NCBI GenBank assembly: GCA_028284445.1
Contig: JANQRS010000077.1
Span: 1 to 57,442, forward strand
Direction: 5' to 3'
Source of the DNA: Calditrichia bacterium
Lineage (GTDB): Bacteria > Calditrichota > Calditrichia > RBG-13-44-9 > J075
DNA length: 57,442 nt
Shown: positions 51,423-57,442 of the stretch, piece by piece
Layout of the letters: every line of letters starts with the position of its first letter
Numbering within the stretch: position 1 is the stretch's first letter
Translations under genes and position numbers: made by a program
The notes under the pieces: generated by a model
Seen by the model: the letters and a program-made list of their open reading frames with translations, nothing else
Told to the model about the DNA's origin: nothing
Database searches by the model: none

Positions 51423-51788
51423 ATGACAACCACACCGGAACACGATGCACGCGTAGCGAATTTGACCTTCGCATCGATTTATCCTCACTATGTTGCGAAG
51501 GTCGAGAAAAAAGGCCGGACGAAAGATGAGCTGCACCAGGTCATTGAGTGGCTAACGGGATTTGATGAACAAAAGCTTCAGGAGCTGATTGACGAGAAAG
51601 TGACTTTCGAGACCTTCTTCAGCAAAGCGACATTAAACCCCAATGCGCATCTGATAAAAGGCGTCATTTGTGGCTACCGAATTGAAGAAATCGAAACACC
51701 TTTAACCAGGCAGGCAAGATATATGGATAAGCTGGTAGATGAACTGGCGAAGGGTAAGAAGATGGAGAAGATTTTGCGAGCAGGGTGA
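51423..51788 (+). CDS. DUF2200 family protein
   Basis: 121 residues from the ATG at 51423 (MTTTPEHDARVANLTFASIYPHYVAK), preceded by GGAAAGG; an alternative GTG 24 codons upstream adds an unlikely N terminus. Landmarks are FASIYPHYVAKVEKKGRTKDELHQVIEWLTG, VTFETFF, NPNAHLIKGVICGYRIEEI and QARYMDKLVDELAKGK. This matches DUF2200, small cytoplasmic proteins of unknown role found widely in bacteria. It closes a possible three-gene group with the thioredoxin-fold and DUF5996 genes. Confidence 0.88.
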   Translation: MTTTPEHDARVANLTFASIYPHYVAKVEKKGRTKDELHQVIEWLTGFDEQKLQELIDEKVTFETFFSKATLNPNAHLIKGVICGYRIEEIETPLTRQARYMDKLVDELAKGKKMEKILRAG

Positions 51789-52289
51789 GATGAGCGCAGG
51801 TCATTTCTTGTTGCGATGTTAATCCAATATTAGCGGGATATGATGCCTCTAATTCAAGAACAAAATTCAGTTGCAGATTTGTTCTCCTACATAAAAATCA
51901 GTTTCATGTATAACAATTAATCCTTATAATTGCAACCTGGTTGCGTTAATGACGTTTATAACGGATATCTTAACTTGTCCGGCGGTTCTGCTGGATTCGT
52001 ACTGCTTTAGTGGCATTTCCGGGTGCAGCAAGAAAATCTGATTGCCTTTGTTGTCCGGCTTGAGGTAGTTGACAACAGGTCAATATTTGGGTCCTATTTG
52101 TTGATAAAACAGAATTTGTGTAAGATATAAATATTTGCGAATGGCTACTTTGCGCTCAAAATGCATGTTGAAATCGCAAAAAACAAAAAATCCGCATAGA
52201 AGTCAGCAAAGAATTTTATGAAGCAATGATCGCCGATTTCCTTTATTAATAAAAAACAGTTACTTAAGTAGGAGCAAGGTCTACTCAAA
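51789..52289. other. AT-rich intergenic region
   Basis: 501 bp without a credible gene. It holds a 13-base perfect dyad GCAACC-T-GGTTGC at 51932-51944 and a very AT-rich 3' half that presumably contains the promoter of the M3 peptidase gene. Base composition falls here and stays low through about 55270. Confidence 0.5.
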
Positions 52290-54449
52290 ATGAAAAAACT
52301 CCTTTTTGCTATCGTAATAGCGCTTTTTAGTGCTTGTCAAACTTCATCAGACCAAACTACATTGAACGCTTCCGAGAACCCATTTGAGCAAGAATGGAAT
52401 ACGCCATTTGAAGTGCCTCCTTTCAATAAAATTAAGGATGCGCACTACATGCCCGCATTTAAAAAAGGCATGGAAGAAAACCTTGCTGAGATTGATGCAA
52501 TAGTGAATAATCCTGAAGCGCCTAGCTTTGCAAATACGCTTGAGGAATTAGAAAGATCTGGAAAGTTACTCACTAAAGTGCAGCGTGTTTTCTTTAACCT
52601 GGCAAGTTCAAATACCAACCCTAAGATACAAGAATTACAACGCGAATTAAGCCCGCTGATTTCTGCTCATTACGATAAAATTTCATTGAATGAAGGGTTG
52701 TTTAAGCGAGTCGAAACAATTTGGCAGGCACGTGAGAGCCTAGATCTCAGCAACGAACAACGCAAGCTTTTAGCCGATACACGTAAGTCTTTTGTTCGTG
52801 CCGGGGCACTGTTGAATGAGGAACAAAAAGCTCAAATTACAGAGATCAATTCAAAGATTTCTGAGCTTACTACTGCATTTGGTCAAAACCTGTTGGCCGA
52901 AACCAACGGCTTTGAACTGATTTTGGATAAAGATGATTTGGACGGTCTGTCCGAAGATATCATCGCGGCAGCATCAGAAACAGCGGCGCAAAAAATGGAG
53001 AAAGCTGAAACTGATAAAGAAAAAGCCAAATACAAAGATAAGTATGTATTTACGCCCCATCGCAGCAGCATGTACCCGTTCTTGACTCAATCTAATCGAC
53101 GCGACTTGCGTGAGCAGTTATTCACCTCCTACATACAGCGTGGTGATAACGATAATGAAACGGACAATAAAGAGATTGCGGCGAAGTTAGCTAAACTTCG
53201 CGCGGAGCGTGCTCAGCTAATGGGTTATGAAACTCACGCACATTTCGTGCTGGAAGAGCGAATGTTAAAGACCCCTGCCGAGGTTTATGATCTACTCATG
53301 CAACTATGGAAACCTGCACTTGAAAGAGCCAAAGTAGAAGTAGCCGATATGCAGGCAGTTGTTGATAAAGAAGGTCATAATTTCAAAATAGCAGCTTGGG
53401 ACTGGTGGCAGTATTCAGAGAAAGTCCGAAAGGCCAAATATGATTTAGATGAAGCTGCACTTAAGCCGTATTTATCACTGGATAACGTACTCAAGGGTGT
53501 GTTTGAAACGACAAACAAATTATGGGGCATAACATTTACGGAGCTCTTCAATATCAATGTCTATCATCCGGATGCGCGTGTTTGGGAAGTGAAAGACAAA
53601 GATGGGAGTCATCTCGGGATTTTCATCGGTGATTACTTCACCCGTTCAAATAAACGCGGTGGCGCCTGGATGAGTAGCTTTAAAGGGCAATCAAATCTTG
53701 ATGGCAAAGAACGCCCGGTTGTTGTGAATGTGTGCAATTTCCCGGCGCCTGTCGGTGATGCGCCATCGCTGCTCAGCTTTGAAAACGTTATTACGTTATT
53801 CCATGAATTTGGTCATGCCATGCATGGTACTTTAACCAATGTTACCTACGGTAGTATGGCGGGCACATCCGGCCCTCGTGATTTTACTGAGTTCCCTGCG
53901 CAAATCCTGGAACATTGGGCGAGCGAACCTGAAATCCTGAAATCGTTCGCCACTCACTATCAAACTGGTGAAGTTATTCCTGACAATTTAATCGCAAAAT
54001 TATTGAAGGCCTCGAAGTTCAATCAAGGTTTTGCAAATACTGAATATCTTGCAGCATCATTACTGGATATGGATTGGCATACCATTAAGGCAGAAGACGC
54101 TCTTAAAGATACAGATGCCTTTGAAAAAGCCTCACTCACTAAAATTGGCTTAATCGACGAAATAGCACCGCGCTATCGTAGCACTTACTTTGCACATATC
54201 TTTGCGGGTGGATACTCTGCCGGATACTATAGTTATGTTCATTCCGCTGTGCTTGACTCCGACGGTTTTGCGGCGTTTAAAGAAGCAGGAAATGTATTTG
54301 ATTCAGAACTGGCTGCAAAGCTGCGAAAGCATGTTTATGAAAAAGGGGCAACTGAAGAAGCAATGCAACTTTATGAGCAATTCCGTGGACGTCAGCCTAA
54401 AATAGATGCCCTGTTAAAAGTAAGAGGACTAGACGGTTCAACTGACTAA
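52290..54449 (+). CDS. dcp: M3-family metallopeptidase lipoprotein (peptidyl-dipeptidase Dcp type)
   Basis: 719 residues. Lipoprotein signal MKKLLFAIVIALFSAC with the Cys at 16. The N terminus NPFEQEWNTPFEVPPFNKIKDAHYMPAFKKGMEE and the regular helical body are those of the thimet/Dcp group. Zinc motif HEFGHAMH at 505-512, third ligand in the downstream FTEFPAQILEHWASEP, and the substrate-side FAGGYSAGYYSY near residue 645. This enzyme cleaves dipeptides from the C termini of short peptides. As a lipoprotein it works outside the inner membrane, unlike cytoplasmic Dcp. The gene is AT-richer than the rest of the window, with many TTA and AAA codons, which hints at recent transfer. Confidence 0.93.
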   Translation: MKKLLFAIVIALFSACQTSSDQTTLNASENPFEQEWNTPFEVPPFNKIKDAHYMPAFKKGMEENLAEIDAIVNNPEAPSFANTLEELERSGKLLTKVQRVFFNLASSNTNPKIQELQRELSPLISAHYDKISLNEGLFKRVETIWQARESLDLSNEQRKLLADTRKSFVRAGALLNEEQKAQITEINSKISELTTAFGQNLLAETNGFELILDKDDLDGLSEDIIAAASETAAQKMEKAETDKEKAKYKDKYVFTPHRSSMYPFLTQSNRRDLREQLFTSYIQRGDNDNETDNKEIAAKLAKLRAERAQLMGYETHAHFVLEERMLKTPAEVYDLLMQLWKPALERAKVEVADMQAVVDKEGHNFKIAAWDWWQYSEKVRKAKYDLDEAALKPYLSLDNVLKGVFETTNKLWGITFTELFNINVYHPDARVWEVKDKDGSHLGIFIGDYFTRSNKRGGAWMSSFKGQSNLDGKERPVVVNVCNFPAPVGDAPSLLSFENVITLFHEFGHAMHGTLTNVTYGSMAGTSGPRDFTEFPAQILEHWASEPEILKSFATHYQTGEVIPDNLIAKLLKASKFNQGFANTEYLAASLLDMDWHTIKAEDALKDTDAFEKASLTKIGLIDEIAPRYRSTYFAHIFAGGYSAGYYSYVHSAVLDSDGFAAFKEAGNVFDSELAAKLRKHVYEKGATEEAMQLYEQFRGRQPKIDALLKVRGLDGSTD

Positions 54450-54467
54450 CCCAGCTAAAGCTATTTG

Positions 54468-54499
54468 AAAAGCGGCGAGGAAATCCGAGCCGCTTTTTT
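54468..54499 (+). terminator. Intrinsic terminator of the M3 peptidase gene
   Basis: Perfect stem AAAAGCGGC/GCCGCTTTT with a 12-base loop and a following TTTTTT. It is 18 bp after the stop codon. Confidence 0.88.
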
Positions 54500-54520
54500 A
54501 CAAATATACCTGTGGCGCTT

Positions 54521-55267
54521 ATGAGGCATCTTAAAACGCTTACTTTCTGCATTGTCTTATGTTCAAGTTTTGTAGCTTACTCCCACACGCAAGACGAATT
54601 GGTTATATTGGAAATCGAACAGGGTGAGCTTATCTTCCAAGATGAACAAATGGCTGCAGAGTATCAAGCCGCCTTGAAGCGTCAGCGGATGCGTCACTTG
54701 GCGGCCATGCCCTGGCTAGAAAAATTCTTATTATTTGTTCAGGCCGGTATAGCGCATATTATCCCCAAAGGTTTGGATCATATTCTGTTTGTGTTGGGAC
54801 TATTTTTTTCCAGTCTTATTTTAGGTTCGCTGCTTTGGCAGGTAAGCGCTTTTACGCTTGCTCATACCATAACGTTAGCACTTGCTGCACAAGGTGTTGT
54901 CCAGATTCCGGGTGATATAGTCGAACCGCTAATTGCGCTTTCCATCGTTTGGGTCGCTGTCGAAAATTGTATGTTTGAGCAGACAAACAAATGGCGGCCT
55001 TTCATTGTATTCGGCTTTGGCTTACTGCACGGCTTAGGTTTTGCTAGTGTGTTAAGTGACTATGGATTACCGGAAGGCAATTTTGTGGCGTTATTGCTGG
55101 CCTTTAATATCGGTGTAGAAGTGGGGCAATTACTGGTGTTGATTGCTGCTGCCGTATTAGTGTGGTTTATTAGGCACAAAAGTTGGTATCGTCAGCGGAT
55201 ACAAATTCCGGCGTCGCTAATAATTGCTTTGGTTGGCATATTTTGGTTTATTGAAAGAACATTTTAG
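54521..55267 (+). CDS. HupE/UreJ-family membrane protein
   Basis: 248 residues from the ATG at 54521; the GTG at 54512 is also possible, and neither has a clear ribosome-binding site. An N-terminal signal (LTFCIVLCSSFVAYS) leads to a short polar region and then about six TM helices from residue 70 on. HupE/UreJ_2 landmarks: GIAHIIPKGLDHILFVLGLF, FTLAHTITLALA, FGFGLLHGLGFASVL, FNIGVEVGQL. The His/Asp/Glu residues inside the helices (GLDHILF, LAHTIT, GLLHGLGF, GVEVGQ) are typical metal-transport ligands; family members move nickel or cobalt. AT-rich like the neighbouring peptidase gene; substrate not determined. Confidence 0.85.
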   Translation: MRHLKTLTFCIVLCSSFVAYSHTQDELVILEIEQGELIFQDEQMAAEYQAALKRQRMRHLAAMPWLEKFLLFVQAGIAHIIPKGLDHILFVLGLFFSSLILGSLLWQVSAFTLAHTITLALAAQGVVQIPGDIVEPLIALSIVWVAVENCMFEQTNKWRPFIVFGFGLLHGLGFASVLSDYGLPEGNFVALLLAFNIGVEVGQLLVLIAAAVLVWFIRHKSWYRQRIQIPASLIIALVGIFWFIERTF

Positions 55268-55294
55268 TTCCAAGAACATAAGCCAGCCACATAT

Positions 55295-56992
55295 ATGAAA
55301 TTTTTTTCCGCACAATTTACTCACTTCCTTCAAAGTCGCCCCGGCGTGAGAAATCTTCGAGTCTTACTGCGATTTCTACTGGCCCTGGCCGTTTTGGTTA
55401 CTGTTTACAGCATACTTTTTCATTACATCATGGCCTGGGAGGGCCGTGATTATAGCTGGGTAACCGGGTTTTATTGGACGTTGACCGTCATGTCAACGCT
55501 GGGATTTGGTGACATCACCTTTCATGGCGATCTAGGGCGCATTTTTTCATTATGTGTGCTATTGTCGGGAGTTTTGTTCCTGCTGATATTATTGCCGTTT
55601 ACCTTCATTCAGTTTTTTTATGCACCATGGATGGAAGCTCAAAGTGCCGCACGTGCGCCCCGTGAGTTATCTGAGGAAACCAGCGGTCACGTTGTGATAA
55701 CATTTCTCGGTCCAATAACAAGCGCTTTAATCAAAAAGTTAAAGCAGTATCATTATCCTTATGTGGTCCTGGTTCCGGAGTTGCAGGAAGCGCTACACCT
55801 GGCAGACCAGGATGTAAATGTGGTTGTTGGAGAGTTGGACGATCCGGAAACGTACCGAAAACTTCGCATCGAAAATGCAGCTGTACTGGTCACTACCTGC
55901 AATGATATGGTAAATACGAATGTGGTATCTACAGTACGAGGGGTATCTGAAAAGGTGCCCATCATTGCCAGTGCGCGAGACGAGGCTTCAATAGATATAT
56001 TGAAATTGGCCGGCAGTTCCCATGTGTTGCGTCTCGATGAGATGATGGGACTATCTCTGGCGCGCCGCACAATCGGAAGCGACGCCATGGCTCATGTCAT
56101 TGGCGAGATTGAAAATCTCCTGATAGCCGAGGCCAACGTCGCCGGCACACCTCTGGTGGGTAAAACACTACGCCAGTGCAAGCTTCGGGAACATGCCGGG
56201 GTAACTGTACTTGGCACTTGGGACCGCGGGCAGTTTGAAGCAGCAGGACCGGACACATTTATTACTGAAAATTCCGTCCTGGTATTGGCTTGTACCCGGC
56301 AACAAATAAAGAATTATGACCAGCTATTTTGTATCTATCATGTAACGGATGAGCCGGTGATCATACTTGGCGGAGGACGTGTGGGACGCGCTACCAGCCG
56401 AGCGTTGAAAAAGCGCGGGATTGACTATCGCATCGTTGAGCGGTCAGCAGAGCTCATCCAAGACAATGGCAAGTATGTTTTTGGTAATGCTGCGGATTTG
56501 GAAATTCTGAAGAAGGCCGGTATTATGACCTCGCCCACGGTTATCATTACCACCCATGATGACGATACCAATATATATCTCACCATTTATTGTCGCCGCC
56601 TGCGCCCGGACATACAGATCATTTGTCGTACCACGATGGAAAGAAATATAGCGACTCTGCATCGATCCGGCGCTGATTTTGTAATGTCTTATGCCTCTAT
56701 GGGGGCAAACATGATCTTCAATCTCCTGAATCTAAGCGATATTTTGATGGTAGCGGAAGGCTTAGATGTATTTAAGGTTAAATTGCCGGCCTCTCTTGCC
56801 GGCAAGACGCTTGCGGAATCCGAGATTCGCCAGAAAACGGGTTGCAACGTCGTTGGAATTGTGACAGAGAGTGGTATCGAGTCCAATCCGGATGCGACGC
56901 TGCCGCTGCCAAAAAACTCCGAAATCATACTCATCGGCAGCGTTAAGGCTGAAAATCGTTTCCTGAAGCTGTATGGGGATCATACCGGATAA
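55295..56992 (+). CDS. Potassium channel protein with two RCK/TrkA modules
   Basis: 565 residues. Two TM helices flank a pore loop with the selectivity filter T68-L-G-F-G-D73 (GFGD variant). Two cytoplasmic RCK units follow: the first with VVITFLGPITSALIKKL and VLVTTCNDMVNTNVVSTVRG (about 128-250) plus a TrkA_C domain about 270-330; the second with VIILGGGRVGRATSRALKKRG (GxGxxG) and VIITTHDDDTNIYLTIYCRRLRPD (about 353-470), again with TrkA_C at the end. The first RCK motif lacks the full Gly-rich pattern. Such channels pass K+ and are gated by nucleotides or Ca/Na at the RCK ring. Starts 27 bp after the HupE-like gene, likely with its own signals. Confidence 0.93.
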   Translation: MKFFSAQFTHFLQSRPGVRNLRVLLRFLLALAVLVTVYSILFHYIMAWEGRDYSWVTGFYWTLTVMSTLGFGDITFHGDLGRIFSLCVLLSGVLFLLILLPFTFIQFFYAPWMEAQSAARAPRELSEETSGHVVITFLGPITSALIKKLKQYHYPYVVLVPELQEALHLADQDVNVVVGELDDPETYRKLRIENAAVLVTTCNDMVNTNVVSTVRGVSEKVPIIASARDEASIDILKLAGSSHVLRLDEMMGLSLARRTIGSDAMAHVIGEIENLLIAEANVAGTPLVGKTLRQCKLREHAGVTVLGTWDRGQFEAAGPDTFITENSVLVLACTRQQIKNYDQLFCIYHVTDEPVIILGGGRVGRATSRALKKRGIDYRIVERSAELIQDNGKYVFGNAADLEILKKAGIMTSPTVIITTHDDDTNIYLTIYCRRLRPDIQIICRTTMERNIATLHRSGADFVMSYASMGANMIFNLLNLSDILMVAEGLDVFKVKLPASLAGKTLAESEIRQKTGCNVVGIVTESGIESNPDATLPLPKNSEIILIGSVKAENRFLKLYGDHTG

Positions 56993-57016
56993 TTAGCTCC
57001 TACTCAATTACAAAAA

Positions 57017-57040
57017 CCAGCTGTAGAAGTGCAGCTGGCT
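57017..57040 (+). terminator. Weak terminator-like hairpin after the channel gene
   Basis: Stem CCAGCTG/CAGCTGG with an 8-base loop, followed only by CTTT. The rest of the 258-bp spacer to 57250 is AT-rich and has no gene. Confidence 0.45.
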
Positions 57041-57250
57041 TTAGACAATGCTTCGATATTTCAATTAAATGGGTTTTGGTCACCGGATGACTATTACTGC
57101 TTTGTTAACACTTTCAAATACGAAGAAGAAAAAGTAATTCTCGATAAATATACAATAGTCGAAGAATCACGAAAACGAGTAGTTTTCAACTGGCTACAGT
57201 ATTTCAGTATTAATTCACTTACAAAAGAATTTGAAGATAAAGGCAAACAC

Positions 57251-57442
57251 ATGCAACAGATCTCTCTTTGGCGAACATGGGTAGTGACAGGCTTACTGAT
57301 GGCGATGCCCGCAACAATCACAGCACAGGAAAGTGAGTTCACTCTTGATGACCTGTTCGCAACGCCAAAACTGACGGGAACAACCCCGTCCCGGCCTGCC
57401 TGGGCACCGAACAGCGAGCACTTCGCCTTTTCCTGGAGTGAA
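57251..57442 (+). CDS. Exported S9-like (DPP-IV type) peptidase, start only
   Basis: The frame is open from the ATG at 57251 to the window end (64 codons), so the gene is cut. A signal peptide (LWRTWVVTGLLMAMPATITAQ) is followed by FTLDDLFATPKLTGT and SRPAWAPNSEHFAFSW. The pattern (LDDL, then a W-x-P-D/N-x-x-x-x-A/F-F strand) is the start of the beta-propeller of DPP-IV/prolyl oligopeptidase family proteins. AAAGG seven bases upstream supports the start. The catalytic domain is beyond the edge, so the call is moderate. Confidence 0.65.
   Translation, partial: MQQISLWRTWVVTGLLMAMPATITAQESEFTLDDLFATPKLTGTTPSRPAWAPNSEHFAFSWSE

Overview
The window looks like a chromosomal segment from an uncultured or little-studied member of the Bacteroidota/FCB supergroup. 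The grounds are two SusC/SusD outer-membrane pairs, four secreted proteins ending in a type IX secretion (T9SS) sorting domain of the NYPNPFNPxTTI kind (common in Calditrichota, Ignavibacteria, Marinimicrobia and Balneolia-type genomes), many SPII lipoproteins and a FtsX/MacB permease typical of that group. Genus cannot be decided from the sequence alone. No rRNA, tRNA, CRISPR array, prophage or transposase gene was seen.

Layout. 1-7.8 kb: tandem paralogous ZU5-like lipoproteins, a large FtsX-type permease, an alpha/beta hydrolase, a MORN-type protein and a kelch T9SS protein, separated by repeat-rich spacers. 8-15 kb: an S41 peptidase lipoprotein, a membrane AraC regulator, a 1059-residue FG-GAP T9SS protein, and an NTF2-like protein fused to a truncated DJ-1/PfpI domain. 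14.9-17.5 kb: a tightly overlapping four-gene membrane operon around a ferric-reductase-like/Rieske fusion. 17.7-30.4 kb: a polysaccharide-utilisation-like region, susC2-susD2, sulfatase, DUF3604 protein, susC1-susD1, all on the minus strand. 30.8-34.1 kb: an H-NOX nitric-oxide sensor, a histidine kinase and a response regulator with a degenerate HD-GYP domain, overlapping by a few bases. 34.4-37.7 kb: a GH30 glycosidase lipoprotein and, convergently, a secreted endonuclease/phosphatase-fold T9SS protein.

The most unusual region is 38.2-47.7 kb. Eight minus-strand genes run from 47587 to 39587 with minimal spacing: a Glu-rich glycine-zipper protein, an HEVGH metallopeptidase, a 742-residue protein of unknown function, an AONS-like PLP enzyme, an unknown protein, an Arg-rich protein with a peptidoglycan-binding-like domain, a GIY-YIG-like protein and a TIM-barrel amidohydrolase. 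A sequence with exact GG-N10-GC spacing (a sigma-54 -24/-12 promoter) lies 59 bp before the first gene, and a sigma-54 AAA+ activator gene meets the far end of the operon convergently. None of the eight has a signal peptide, so the system appears cytoplasmic. This is the best candidate in the window for an undescribed biological system.

48-57.4 kb: another T9SS protein, a thioredoxin-fold/DUF5996/DUF2200 group, then a more AT-rich stretch with an M3 metallopeptidase and a HupE/UreJ-like membrane protein, followed by a TrkA-type potassium channel protein and the start of an S9-type peptidase cut by the window edge.
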